NCBI GenBank assembly: GCA_019416455.1
Contig: DXXG01000010.1
Location: 62,001-126,000 of the forward strand
DNA: 64,000 bases
Origin: Clostridiales bacterium
GTDB taxonomy: Bacteria > Bacillota > Clostridia > Oscillospirales > Acutalibacteraceae
Direction: 5' to 3'
In this document: piece by piece, positions 49,256 to 57,579 of the stretch
Numbering within the stretch: the first letter of the stretch is position 1
How the letters are laid out: every line of letters begins with the position of its first letter
Notes under the pieces: generated by a model
Seen by the model: the letters and a program-made list of their open reading frames with translations, nothing else
What the model was told of the DNA's origin: nothing
The model's database searches: none
Made by a program: the position numbers and the translations under genes

Positions 49256-49300
49256 ACTCCAGGATGCGGGGGCAGTGGCTGTCCCTGCATCTTTTGGAGT
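49256..49300 (+). promoter_or_regulatory. Large hairpin between dnaK and dnaJ
   Basis: GATGCGGGGGCAG pairs with CTGTCCCTGCATC (two G-T pairs) and is extended outward by ACTCC / GGAGT. There is no T-run. It probably lowers dnaJ output relative to dnaK or protects the 3' end of the dnaK message. Confidence 0.6.
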
Positions 49301-49371
49301 TTCGGAAAGAGAATTTGGAAAAATTGGTTTGAGATCAGCGGCGGGTTTCGCCGTTTGGGAGTGATGGATAC

Positions 49372-50517
49372 ATGGCGGATAAACGGGATTATTACGAGGT
49401 GCTGGGCGTAGCCAAAGGGGCCTCGGAGGACGAGATCAAAAAGGCATACCGAAAACTGGCGAAGCAGTATCACCCGGACTTGAATCCCGGGAACAAAGAC
49501 GCGGAAGCTAAGTTCAAAGAAGTGAATGAAGCCTACGAAGTGCTGTCCGACAGCGACAAGCGGGCACGCTACGATCAATTCGGTCACGCGGGAGTGGACC
49601 CCAACTTTGGGGGCGGCGCCGCAGGGGGCAACCCCTTCCAGGGAGCCGGCTTCGACTTCTCCGACATTTTCGACAGCTTCTTTGGCGGCTTTGGAGGCGG
49701 TTCCCGCAGGGCCAATCCCAACGCCCCCCGGCGGGGCAGCGACGTGCAGGCCAATATTGCCATCTCCTTTGAGGAGGCGGCCAAGGGCTGCAAAAAGACC
49801 GTCACCTATTCCCAGATCGAGACCTGCGAGGACTGTCATGGTACCGGCGCGGCAGCTGGAACCTCTCCCAAGACTTGTGAGCACTGTCATGGCACGGGCC
49901 AGGTGCGGATCAACCAGCGTACGCCTTTTGGTGTAGTTCAGTCCACCCAAACCTGCGACCGATGCGGAGGTACCGGCAAGATCGTGGAGACTCCCTGTAA
50001 GACCTGCGACGGCAAAGGACGTGTCCGCCGTCACAAGAGCCTGGAGATCACGGTGCCCGCTGGCATCGACGACGAGCAGATCCTCAACGTGGGAGGTAAG
50101 GGCAATGCCGGCGTCAACGGCGGCCCGGCGGGAGACCTGCACGTGTATGTTTCCGTGCGGCCCCATCCCATCTTCGAGCGCAGAGGCAACGACGTTTGGT
50201 GCGAGATGCCTATCACCTTCACCCAAGCTGCTTTGGGCGCTGACGTGGAAGTCCCCACTTTGGACGGCAAGGTAAGCTACCATGTCCACGAGGGCACTCA
50301 GCCCGGGGATGTGTTCCGGCTGAAAGGCAAGGGCATCCAGGGGCTCAGCTCCCGGATACGGGGTGACCAGTATGTTCAGGTCACCGTGGAGGTGCCCAAG
50401 AACCTGTCAAAGCGCCAGAAGGAACTTTTGGCGGAGCTTGATAAAACCTCCGATGAGAAGAACTACCAAAAGCGTAAGAGCTTTTTCGGAAAATTGAAAG
50501 ACTTGTTTGGCGAGTGA
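49372..50517 (+). CDS. dnaJ: Chaperone DnaJ (Hsp40, type I)
   Basis: 381 residues with all class I parts. J domain with HPD (KQYHPDLNPGN), Gly/Phe-rich linker (about 75-110, FGGGAAGGNPF, FFGGFGGGS) and four CxxCxGxG zinc motifs (CEDCHGTG, CEHCHGTG, CDRCGGTG, CKTCDGKG) are present. C-terminal substrate domains are normal. It stimulates DnaK ATPase. Last gene of the heat-shock operon. Confidence 0.98.
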   Translation: MADKRDYYEVLGVAKGASEDEIKKAYRKLAKQYHPDLNPGNKDAEAKFKEVNEAYEVLSDSDKRARYDQFGHAGVDPNFGGGAAGGNPFQGAGFDFSDIFDSFFGGFGGGSRRANPNAPRRGSDVQANIAISFEEAAKGCKKTVTYSQIETCEDCHGTGAAAGTSPKTCEHCHGTGQVRINQRTPFGVVQSTQTCDRCGGTGKIVETPCKTCDGKGRVRRHKSLEITVPAGIDDEQILNVGGKGNAGVNGGPAGDLHVYVSVRPHPIFERRGNDVWCEMPITFTQAALGADVEVPTLDGKVSYHVHEGTQPGDVFRLKGKGIQGLSSRIRGDQYVQVTVEVPKNLSKRQKELLAELDKTSDEKNYQKRKSFFGKLKDLFGE

Positions 50518-50527
50518 TTGTTTTTAT

Positions 50528-50560
50528 AAGGAGTCCGGCGGTTTGCCGGGCTCCTTTTTT
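50528..50560 (+). terminator. Terminator of the heat-shock operon
   Basis: 12-bp stem AAGGAGTCCGGC / GCCGGGCTCCTT, loop GGTTT, T-tract. Confidence 0.93.
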
Positions 50561-50589
50561 CGTGTTTTTGAAATAAACATGACCAGCCC

Positions 50590-50618
50590 TTGCAAAGTGG
50601 TACAGGGCATGCTACAAT
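50590..50618 (+). promoter_or_regulatory. Promoter of the MATE gene
   Basis: TTGCAA (50590-50595), 17 bp, TACAAT (50613-50618), extended by ATGC. It shows that the open frame's upstream part (from 50590) is not translated. Confidence 0.72.
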
Positions 50619-50655
50619 GGTTGCACGATCAACCATTTGGAGGAGTGGAACAGTT

Positions 50656-52044
50656 TTGCGATTTATCAACCCCGCGAAGGTCTGCAAAGGCATGGAACTG
50701 GGGGAATTTCCCTCAGACCGTGAGATCATTCGCGACACCCTCACCGTGGCATGGCCCTCGGTGCTGGAGTCCTTTTTCGTCAACCTGGCCGGCGTGGTGG
50801 ACACCATCATGGTGGGTACGCTGGGATCCTACGCCATCGCCGCGGTGGGTTTGACCACCCAGCCGAAAATGCTGGGACTGGCCATCTTCTTGTCTTTGAA
50901 CGTGGCCGTTTCCGCCATCGTTGCCCGCCGCAAAGGCGCTGGAGATCGGGAAAGCGCCAACAGGGTGGTGCGCATGGCGCTGCTGCTCACCGTGGTGCTG
51001 ACAGCCCTGACCAGTGTGCTTTTCGTAGCATTTGCCAGTCCGATCATTCAACTGGTGGGTTCCCAGGCAGACACTCATGAGTACGCAGTGGAGTATTTCC
51101 AGATCATCATGGGCTGCCAGGGGTTTTCCACTATCTCGCTGGTGCTCAACGCCGCCCAGCGGGGAGCGGGCAATACCCGCATCGCCATGGTCACCAACTT
51201 GATCTCCAACGGTGTCAATGTGGTGTTCAACTACTTACTGATCGGCGGCAACTTCGGTTTCCCGGCCTTGGGAGTGCGGGGCGCGGCTATTGCTACGGTC
51301 CTGGGTACGGTGTGCGCCTGTGTGCTGAGCATTATGTCCGTTCTGCGCAAAGACAGCTTTGTAAATCTCCGCTGTGTGAAAGGATGGATCGCCGATAAAG
51401 TCAGCATGAAATCCATGGGCAATGTGTGGTCCAGTTCTCTGGTGGAGCAGGTCTGCTTGCGGATCGGCTTCCTGCTGTTCTCCATGACGGTTGCCCATTT
51501 GGGTACCATCGAACTGGCGGCTCATCAGATCGGCATGAACATGATGAGCATGTCCTTCTCCTTTGGAGACGGCCTCTCGGTGGCTTCGGTGACGTTGATC
51601 GGCCAAAGTCTGGGCCGTCAGCGTCCGGATATGGCCAAGGTCTACGGCAACGTGTGCCAGAAGATCGGCTTGCTGTGCGCCTGTGTAATGGGCGTGGTCT
51701 ACTTCTTCTTCGGCGGGGATATTTTCCTGCTGTATACTACGGACCCTGTCATTTTGGATTACGGTGCCATGATCATGCGGATCTTGAGTATTATCCTGTT
51801 CATGCAGATCGAGCAGGTGACCTTGTTTGGGTGTCTGCGCGGTGCTGGCGACACCAAGTTTACCGCTCTGGTGTCCCTGTTCAGCGTGACCTTGATCCGT
51901 CCCGGCGTCAGCTGGCTGTTGTGCTATCCCGTGGGCTTGGGCCTGATGGGTGCTTGGCTGGGCACCGCCGCGGACCAGTTTGTTCGGTTCTTCCTCACGT
52001 TTCTCCGGTTCCGCAAGGGCAGCTGGATGAAGTTGAAACTGTAA
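50656..52044 (+). CDS. MATE-family multidrug/toxin efflux protein
   Basis: 462 residues, twelve membrane helices in two bundles. Each half carries the family pattern (VAWPSVLESFFVNLAGVVDTIMVG; SSSLVEQVCLRIGFLLFS) and the gating motif near LNAAQRGAGNTR and FGCLRGAGDTKF. MATE transporters expel cationic drugs or metabolites using Na+ or H+. The start was set at TTG 50656 because GGAGGAG lies 10-12 nt upstream and the promoter excludes earlier ones; M at codon 13 is the alternative. Followed at 60 nt by glycerate kinase without a terminator. Confidence 0.92.
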   Translation: MRFINPAKVCKGMELGEFPSDREIIRDTLTVAWPSVLESFFVNLAGVVDTIMVGTLGSYAIAAVGLTTQPKMLGLAIFLSLNVAVSAIVARRKGAGDRESANRVVRMALLLTVVLTALTSVLFVAFASPIIQLVGSQADTHEYAVEYFQIIMGCQGFSTISLVLNAAQRGAGNTRIAMVTNLISNGVNVVFNYLLIGGNFGFPALGVRGAAIATVLGTVCACVLSIMSVLRKDSFVNLRCVKGWIADKVSMKSMGNVWSSSLVEQVCLRIGFLLFSMTVAHLGTIELAAHQIGMNMMSMSFSFGDGLSVASVTLIGQSLGRQRPDMAKVYGNVCQKIGLLCACVMGVVYFFFGGDIFLLYTTDPVILDYGAMIMRILSIILFMQIEQVTLFGCLRGAGDTKFTALVSLFSVTLIRPGVSWLLCYPVGLGLMGAWLGTAADQFVRFFLTFLRFRKGSWMKLKL

Positions 52045-52104
52045 GGCAGTTAAACCGCAAGGCGGTTGTCATTATTAAAGTTGTATTGGAAAGGATATCA
52101 CATT

Positions 52105-53235
52105 ATGAAACAGATCCTTCTTGTGCCTGACTCCTTTAAAGGCACCCTTTCGTCCCGACAGGTCTGCCAGCTGATGGCAGAGCAGCTGAAGCGGTTTTTC
52201 CCGGATGCGCGGCTCCGTTCCTTGCCGGTTGCCGATGGGGGAGAAGGCAGCGTGGATGCGTTCCTGGAGGCTGTGGGAGGCCGCCGGATGAACGTTACGG
52301 TCACAGGGCCTTTTGGGGAGCCTGTGGAGAGTTTCTACGGTATTTTGCAGGACGGTGAAACCGCGGTCATCGAAATGGCAGCCTGCGCCGGGCTTCCCAT
52401 GGCCGAGGGGCGGCTTGATCCGGAAAAGGCCACTACTTACGGCGTGGGGGAACTAATCCTGGCAGCGAGGAAGGAAGGCTGCCGGAAGGTGATCCTGGGC
52501 CTTGGAGGAAGTTGTACCAATGACGGCGGCACGGGAGCCGCGGCGGCTCTGGGTGGCCGATTCCTACGGGCGGATGGTTCAGAGTTCGTCCCCACCGGTG
52601 GCACGTTGGGGGAGATTGCTTCCTTGGACGTGGAGCCTATCCAGAGAGCTTTAGACGGGGTGGAGCTCACTGTCATGTGTGACATCGACAACCCGTTGTT
52701 CGGGGAGACCGGCGCTGCCTACGTGTTTGGTCCCCAGAAGGGTGCGGACGCTCCCATGGTGGAACGGCTGGATCAGGGCTTGCGTCATTTGGGTGAGGTG
52801 AGCGCAAAATGCCTGGGAAAAGATCTTTCCCAGCTTCCGGGTGCCGGTGCTGCCGGTGGCTTGGGCTTTGGCATGGCGGCTTTTTGTGGAGCGAAGCTGC
52901 AAATGGGTATCGATGTGGTGTTGGATACAGTTGGATTTGACCAGCTTCTCCAAACCGCTGACCTGGTGTTCACTGGCGAAGGGAAGATCGACTCCCAGAG
53001 TGTGCGGGGCAAGGTAGTCTCCGGTGTGTCCGGCCATTGCAAAAAGGTAGGTGTTCCCGTTATCGCGGTGGTGGGACAGATCGGTGACGGCTTCGAGCTG
53101 ATGTACCAGCAGGGGCTGACAGCTGTATTCAGTATCAACCGGGCAGCTCAGCCTTTCTCCGAGTCCCGTTATCACGCGGAGGAGAATCTTTCCCTGACCA
53201 TGGAAAACATTGCCCGACTGCTGGCTTTGAACTGA
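52105..53235 (+). CDS. Glycerate kinase (GlxK/GarK family)
   Basis: 376 residues, family type I glycerate kinase: glycerate plus ATP to phosphoglycerate. Motifs: LLVPDSFKGTLSS at the N-terminus, PVADGGEGSVDAFL, GLGGSCTNDGGTGAAAALG, GAGAAGGLGFGM and TGEGKIDSQSVRGKV. The ATG at 52105 has GGAAAGGA upstream. It may feed glycerate from sugar acid breakdown into glycolysis, but no other gene of such a route is adjacent. Confidence 0.94.
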   Translation: MKQILLVPDSFKGTLSSRQVCQLMAEQLKRFFPDARLRSLPVADGGEGSVDAFLEAVGGRRMNVTVTGPFGEPVESFYGILQDGETAVIEMAACAGLPMAEGRLDPEKATTYGVGELILAARKEGCRKVILGLGGSCTNDGGTGAAAALGGRFLRADGSEFVPTGGTLGEIASLDVEPIQRALDGVELTVMCDIDNPLFGETGAAYVFGPQKGADAPMVERLDQGLRHLGEVSAKCLGKDLSQLPGAGAAGGLGFGMAAFCGAKLQMGIDVVLDTVGFDQLLQTADLVFTGEGKIDSQSVRGKVVSGVSGHCKKVGVPVIAVVGQIGDGFELMYQQGLTAVFSINRAAQPFSESRYHAEENLSLTMENIARLLALN

Positions 53236-53250
53236 TATCATTTAGAACTG

Positions 53251-53290
53251 AAAAGCCATCCTTTTCTTTTTGAGAGAAGGATGGCTTTTT
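53251..53290 (+). terminator. Terminator after glycerate kinase
   Basis: 13-bp stem AAAAGCCATCCTT / AAGGATGGCTTTT with a 13-nt loop and T-run. Confidence 0.9.
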
Positions 53291-53293
53291 CTA

Positions 53294-53350
53294 TTGACAA
53301 CAGCAAAGAAAGGGTGTAAACTGAAGCTAGCTTCACGTGAAGTAAACTTC
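53294..53350 (+). promoter_or_regulatory. XRE-gene promoter with tandem GAAG-N4-CTTC operators
   Basis: TTGACA (53294-53299), 17 bp, TAAACT (53317-53322). Right behind the -10, at the transcript start, are two 12-bp palindromes GAAGCTAGCTTC (53323-53334) and GAAGTAAACTTC (53339-53350) joined by ACGT. The joint itself makes a third palindrome, CTTCACGTGAAG. This is a likely autoregulatory site for the encoded XRE protein. Confidence 0.75.
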
Positions 53351-53368
53351 ATATCAAGGAGGGAGCGG

Positions 53369-53605
53369 GTGGAAACAAAAGTTAAAGAGCTGCGGCTCCA
53401 GCGGGGCATGACCCAGCAGGAGCTGGCAGAGATGGTCCGCGTCTCTTCCCGGACCATCATTTCCATTGAGAAGGGACAGTACAGCCCCTCGCTGATGCTG
53501 GCATACCGCATGGCTCGGGTGTTCGGAGTCACTGTGGAGGAACTGTGCTGCCTGGAGGAGAATTTGAAAAAGGAAGAAGCCGAGAAAGAAGAGCAATCGG
53601 AATGA
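53369..53605 (+). CDS. Small XRE-family HTH regulator
   Basis: 78 residues, essentially one Cro/CI-type helix-turn-helix: VKELRLQRGMTQQELAEMVRVSSRTIISIEKGQYSPSL in two conserved blocks, then MARVFGVTVEELCCLEE and a charged tail. The start is GTG after AAGGAGGG (53356-53363). This is the common small regulator paired with a membrane protein. It overlies no other gene and probably binds the palindromes in its own promoter. Confidence 0.9.
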   Translation: METKVKELRLQRGMTQQELAEMVRVSSRTIISIEKGQYSPSLMLAYRMARVFGVTVEELCCLEENLKKEEAEKEEQSE

Positions 53606-53621
53606 AAGGAGAAAGAGATTT

Positions 53622-54044
53622 ATGAAACTCAAAGTGAGAAACGCCCATAGTCTGGTAATTGGAAGCCTTATGGCGGTATTGTGCCTGGTGTGCCTTGGAG
53701 CGTATTTTTTTAAGGATCAGGATGGTCGTCTGCTGGCTGCCGGGTTTATTGTGCTGGTTTGGGCTATGACAGAACTTTATCAGGCGTTCCACAAAGGCCC
53801 CATAGAGGAACGCGTTTCAGGCCAGGCAGATGAACGGGACATATATCTGGCAATGAAATCCAGCCGTACAGCCTTGGGGATCTTTAATAAGGTGCTGTTG
53901 CTGGTTTCGATTGTTTCCTTTTGGGTGTATTCCCGGTTTGACGTGGAATTCCTGCTTCCCATGGCGGTCACTCTTTGCGGAGTGGAGCTGTTTTTGTTTC
54001 TTTTACTTCTGGGTGTCAACGTGTATTACGAAAAGCAGGACTGA
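53622..54044 (+). CDS. Small membrane protein paired with XRE regulator
   Basis: 140 residues with four membrane helices (VIGSLMAVLCLVCLGAYFF, LLAAGFIVLVWAMTELYQAF, GIFNKVLLLVSIVSFWVYS, FLLPMAVTLCGVELFLFLLL) and the loop GQADERDIYLAMKSSR. It resembles the DUF2178/DUF3796-like partners that follow small XRE regulators in Firmicutes; function unknown. AAAGGAGAAAG precedes the ATG, 16 nt after the regulator. Confidence 0.75.
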   Translation: MKLKVRNAHSLVIGSLMAVLCLVCLGAYFFKDQDGRLLAAGFIVLVWAMTELYQAFHKGPIEERVSGQADERDIYLAMKSSRTALGIFNKVLLLVSIVSFWVYSRFDVEFLLPMAVTLCGVELFLFLLLLGVNVYYEKQD

Positions 54045-54096
54045 GCTGGTGTTCTTTTAAATGGGCATTTTCTCCGAAACTAGCAAGAATTGTCAT

Positions 54097-54125
54097 TCAT
54101 AAGCGGGAGCATGGGAGTCACACTA
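54097..54125 (+). promoter_or_regulatory. Possible forespore (sigma-G-like) promoter of the SASP gene
   Basis: TCATA (54097-54101), 17 bp, CACACTA (54119-54125) is close to the sigma-G pattern (GHATR, CATANTA). No sigma-A promoter fits as well. The reading is by eye only. Confidence 0.35.
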
Positions 54126-54169
54126 GGTAATGCAAACGCAAGAAAACTTTTGCGAAGGAGAAAACAAAA

Positions 54170-54361
54170 ATGAAGAGCAATTCCAGCATGGTACCCGAAG
54201 CTAAGGAAGCAATGAACCGCTTTAAGATGGAGTCCGCCTCTGAGGTGGGTGTGAACCTGAAGCAGGGCTACAACGGCGACCTGACCTCTCGTCAGGCCGG
54301 CTCCATCGGGGGCCAGATGGTCAAAAAGATGATCGAGTCCTACGAGAAGAATATGAAGTAA
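54170..54361 (+). CDS. Alpha/beta-type small acid-soluble spore protein
   Basis: 63-residue SASP. These proteins saturate spore DNA and protect it from UV and heat, and are degraded at germination by Gpr. The core EVGVNLKQGYNGDLTSRQAG and SIGGQMVKKMI matches the family blocks (GVNL-GYNGDLT, GS-GG-MVKKMI). At the protease site the usual E-I/F-A reads E-S-A (KMESASE, 19-25), so cleavage preference may differ. AAGGAG precedes the ATG. Monogenic, with its own terminator. It supports a spore-forming host. Confidence 0.93.
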   Translation: MKSNSSMVPEAKEAMNRFKMESASEVGVNLKQGYNGDLTSRQAGSIGGQMVKKMIESYEKNMK

Positions 54362-54379
54362 ATTCTTTCTTCACGCAAG

Positions 54380-54413
54380 CGCCCTGCCGGTTTCGGCAGG
54401 GCGTTCGCTTTTT
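54380..54413 (+). terminator. Terminator of the SASP gene
   Basis: CGCCCTGCCG-GTTT-CGGCAGGGCG stem, then TTCGC and a T-run. It reaches the stop codon of the convergent gene. Confidence 0.85.
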
Positions 54414-54813
54414 ACTCATAGTCCTCCAAAATAGCGCGGACTTCTTTTAAGGTATCGGCGGTAAAGCCTTCCCGCAGCAGGGCGATATCCTTCTGGGGCA
54501 GCAGGTAGACATCCACATCCGATACTAGGCAAGGCTCTGTCTCTCCCTGGCGGAATACCCCAATTTTCCCCTGATAGATCGTCACCCGATAAGGGCCTTC
54601 CTCCTGGGGCGCGGGGGAATTTCCCGTTTCTTGACTTGCGGAGGGCTTTGGGGTATAATATACCGTACCGTTTGCGGTCGGCTCCCCCTGGACAGGCACT
54701 GCTGTCCCACCCCGCAGTGTAAAGGATAAAAGGGACACAAGCAGGGCCGCCGCTGTGACGAGCAAAGCCAGTATGGTGGGCTTATTGTAATCTTTCAGCT
54801 TTTTATCATCCAA
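54412..54813 (-). CDS. BofC C-terminal-domain protein (probable sporulation membrane protein)
   Basis: 133 residues. One membrane helix near the N-terminus (PTILALLVTAAALLVSLLSF) is followed by a Ser/Thr/Pro-rich linker and a domain YRVTIYQGKIGVFRQGE / DVDVYLLPQKDIALLREGF / VRAILEDYE. This resembles the BofC C-terminal domain, whose Bacillus namesake modulates SpoIVB during engulfment. The start is uncertain between two TTG codons. 54813 follows a perfect GAGGTGAT site and is preferred; 54852 would add 13 residues. A plus-strand promoter inside the gene appears to serve the PBP. Family call moderate. Confidence 0.7.
   Translation of the reverse strand: MDDKKLKDYNKPTILALLVTAAALLVSLLSFTLRGGTAVPVQGEPTANGTVYYTPKPSASQETGNSPAPQEEGPYRVTIYQGKIGVFRQGETEPCLVSDVDVYLLPQKDIALLREGFTADTLKEVRAILEDYE
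54631..54659 (+). promoter_or_regulatory. Promoter for the PBP gene, lying inside the opposite-strand gene
   Basis: TTGACT (54631-54636), 17 bp, TATAAT (54654-54659), near consensus. The space between the two start codons is too short for a promoter. Transcripts from here would carry a roughly 230-nt leader antisense to the BofC-like gene. Confidence 0.65.
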
Positions 54814-54895
54814 AGAAATCACCTCGGCAGAAGTATGGGCATTTTTTTCCAACTTATGCCACCGCTAAGGCGCCTTGCGCCCCAAGGAGGAAACC

Positions 54896-57421
54896 GTGTT
54901 AGATAAAAAGGACTTGAACAAATACAACACCACGTCCATTGGGACACCTTCCCAACGGACGGAAGGGGAACTTTCTCAGTCTGCCGGAGCCACTGCTAAG
55001 TCAGTGGGCGGCATGGTTTGGAAAGCCTTCAAGACGGTGTTCTGTATCATGTGTGTCACCGGGCTTTTGGTTTTTCTGTCGGTGGCGTCGTTTCTGCTCA
55101 GCTTCCGTGACACCGAGCCCCCGGATCTGAGCGCCATGTCACTGAGCTATTCCAGTTTCGTGTATGTGGACGATGAGGAAGGCAATTCCACGGAGTACAT
55201 GACCATCTATAAGGATGCCAACCGTGAATGGGTCTCCCTCAATGATATCCCCGCTTATATGAAAACTGCTCAGGTGGCCATTGAGGACCACCGTTTCAGT
55301 GAGCATAACGGCGTGGACTGGTGGAACACCTCAGGCGCTGTGTTCAAGCTGTTCACCAACAGAGGCGGAGGCGGCGGTTCCACTCTGACCCAGCAGCTCA
55401 TCAAGAATATCACTGGTGAGAAGCAAGTGAGTATCCTGCGAAAAGTTCGGGAAATCTTCACGGCTTTGAATATGGAGAAGAAATATTCCAAGCAGCAGAT
55501 CTTGGAAGCCTACCTGAACGTGGTAAACTACGGCGGTCAGAACGAAGGCGTGGAAGCGGCTGCCAAGGCGTACTTCGGCAAGAGCATTTCGGAATGCTCT
55601 CTGGCAGAATGCTGCTTGATTGCCGGTATCACCCAGAACCCCTCCCAGTTTAACCCGCTGATTTTCCCTGACGAGGCCATAAACAGGGGTGAAGTGGTGC
55701 TGGATCGTCTGTGGAAGCTGTCCGACGGGGACGAGAGCAACGACGAGCTGGTAGTGACCAGTGAGCTGGAAGGTCAGTTGGAGACTATTACAGAAGAGGA
55801 ATACAAACAGGCTCTTGCTGAGTTTGAGACCATGACTTTCGGGAACGTGGAAGTGGAAGAGACCCAAAGCGTGGAAGAACAGCAAGACTTGGACGATTGG
55901 AACTGGTATATCGACACCATGTTTGAGGACATCGTATCTGATCTCCAGGAGACCTATGGGTATTCCTATGAGAGAGCTGTGGACATGGTCTACAACTCCG
56001 GTCTTGAGATCCATTGCGCTATGGACCCGAAGATCCAGTCCGATCTGGAAAACCTGTTCATCAATGGTGACTGCATGCCTGAGGATGAGGACATCGAAGC
56101 AGGTATGTTCATCATGGATCCCTATACTGGCCGGGTTATCGCGGTCATTGGTAGCCGGTACGAACGTGACGGTGTTCGTCTTTGGAACAACGCCACAGAC
56201 TCCAAGCGTCAGCCTGGTTCGTCTTTCAAGCCTGTCAGCGCCTATTCTTTGGGACTGGAAACGGGGACCATCACTTATGGCTCCGTGCTGAAAGACCAGC
56301 CTGTGCCGGAGTATTATGGCCCCGGCTCCACGGAGGACGGTCCCTCTAACTTCTCGCTGCAATACACTGGGTATATGAATGTGGACGAGGCCATCGAGGT
56401 GTCTCAGAACGCCCCTGTGGCATGGCTCGTGAAAGAGCTCACTCCTGAGTCCTGCTTCCAGTGGCTTACTGAAAAGCTGCATTTCACCACTCTTACGGAA
56501 GAGGACTCTCACAGTCTTTCCGCTATGGCTTTGGGCGGTATGACGGAAGGTGTCACGGTCCGTGAGATGACAGCGGCTTACTGCGTGTTCGCCAATGGCG
56601 GCTATTACTACGAGCCCTACACTTACACTTACGTGAAAGACCATGATGGCAACGTGATCCTGGACAACCGGGACAACGTGGGTGAGCAGGTGATGTCCAC
56701 TGAGAACGCCACCATCATGAATAAGCTGCTCCACCGTCCTGTGGAGGGGTATAACGGTACCGCGACGATGATGTGGGACCTGGGCGTGGATCTTTACGCC
56801 AAGACCGGTACCACCAACGATACCAAGGACTTGACCTTCGTGGGTGGCACGCCCTTCTGTGTGGCGGGTATTTGGAATGGTTATCCTACGCCCTCGGAAT
56901 TGTGGGATTCTGACACCGCCAAGGTGACTTGGAAAGCAGCGATCCAGTACCTGCTGCAGTACGATTGGAGCGGAAAGAGCTGGGTGCTCAGCGACAATGT
57001 GACCCAGTATACGTTCTGCCGCAGCAGCGGCAAGCTGGCCGGGCCCAACTGCTATGACACAGCGGTTGGCTGGTATTCTTCCGACAATCTGCCCGGGACC
57101 TGCAACGGTGGTTCCGACCATATTGCCGGACCTGCCGCGTCTCCCTCGCCGTCTCCTTCGGTGAGTCCTTCCGCGGAGCCCAGTGTGTCGCCTTCGCCGT
57201 CTATGGAGCCTTCTGTATCTCCTGGACCTTCGGAGGATCCCTCTTCCGGAGTTTCTTCCGATCCTTCTTCGGATGTTTCCGATATTGAGAATACGCCCAC
57301 GCCTGCGCCTTCTGAAGAACCTACACCCGAGCCGCCTCCCGGACCGGAGAGTTCTACGGAACCGGAGTCTACACCAGAGACTGCTCCGCCTGAAAGCAGC
57401 GACGGCGCGGTGGAAGGTTAA
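54896..57421 (+). CDS. Class A penicillin-binding protein (PBP1A type)
   Basis: 841 residues, bifunctional peptidoglycan synthase. Short cytosolic tail, membrane anchor (VFCIMCVTGLLVFLSVASFL), GT51 glycosyltransferase with catalytic E130 in AIEDHRF and GGSTLTQQL, and a transpeptidase with QPGSSFKP (S-x-x-K near 441-444), SQN near 503 and KTGTT near 636. After about residue 735 comes a tail rich in Ser, Pro, Glu and Thr (repeats like SPSPSVSPS, PTPEPPPGPES). Start is GTG with a perfect AAGGAGG seven nt upstream. The low-complexity tail of about 95 residues is longer than in most PBP1A proteins and lies outside the cell. Confidence 0.95.
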   Translation: MLDKKDLNKYNTTSIGTPSQRTEGELSQSAGATAKSVGGMVWKAFKTVFCIMCVTGLLVFLSVASFLLSFRDTEPPDLSAMSLSYSSFVYVDDEEGNSTEYMTIYKDANREWVSLNDIPAYMKTAQVAIEDHRFSEHNGVDWWNTSGAVFKLFTNRGGGGGSTLTQQLIKNITGEKQVSILRKVREIFTALNMEKKYSKQQILEAYLNVVNYGGQNEGVEAAAKAYFGKSISECSLAECCLIAGITQNPSQFNPLIFPDEAINRGEVVLDRLWKLSDGDESNDELVVTSELEGQLETITEEEYKQALAEFETMTFGNVEVEETQSVEEQQDLDDWNWYIDTMFEDIVSDLQETYGYSYERAVDMVYNSGLEIHCAMDPKIQSDLENLFINGDCMPEDEDIEAGMFIMDPYTGRVIAVIGSRYERDGVRLWNNATDSKRQPGSSFKPVSAYSLGLETGTITYGSVLKDQPVPEYYGPGSTEDGPSNFSLQYTGYMNVDEAIEVSQNAPVAWLVKELTPESCFQWLTEKLHFTTLTEEDSHSLSAMALGGMTEGVTVREMTAAYCVFANGGYYYEPYTYTYVKDHDGNVILDNRDNVGEQVMSTENATIMNKLLHRPVEGYNGTATMMWDLGVDLYAKTGTTNDTKDLTFVGGTPFCVAGIWNGYPTPSELWDSDTAKVTWKAAIQYLLQYDWSGKSWVLSDNVTQYTFCRSSGKLAGPNCYDTAVGWYSSDNLPGTCNGGSDHIAGPAASPSPSPSVSPSAEPSVSPSPSMEPSVSPGPSEDPSSGVSSDPSSDVSDIENTPTPAPSEEPTPEPPPGPESSTEPESTPETAPPESSDGAVEG

Positions 57422-57455
57422 AGGGCCTGTGTTGGCAACAACTGGATAAGACAGC

Positions 57456-57495
57456 AAAAACTGCCGTAAGATGTGAATTCTTTTCGGCGGTTTTT
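57456..57495 (+). terminator. Terminator of the PBP gene
   Basis: AAAAACTGCCG / CGGCGGTTTTT, 18-nt loop, T-run. Confidence 0.85.
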
Positions 57496-57511
57496 GTTTT
57501 ATCGAGGGGGC

Positions 57512-57540
57512 TTGATTTTTCCGCGTAACTGTGGTAAACT
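57512..57540 (+). promoter_or_regulatory. Promoter of the hom-thrB-lysC operon
   Basis: TTGATT (57512-57517), 17 bp, TAAACT (57535-57540), extended by TGTGG. Leader to the first gene is about 33 nt; no lysine riboswitch or T-box fits in it. Confidence 0.68.
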
Positions 57541-57579
57541 GTTCGCTGTGACAATACAATCGTATTTTGTAGGTGAACA

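Noticed and set aside
47407..50289. 960-codon open frame on the reverse strand opposite dnaK and dnaJ
   Set aside because: It mirrors strongly codon-biased genes; no start signal and no similarity to any family. Classic shadow frame.
57541..57579. T-box or lysine riboswitch before the hom-thrB-lysC operon
   Set aside because: The leader is only about 33 nt, too short. The thrB-lysC gap also lacks an aptamer.
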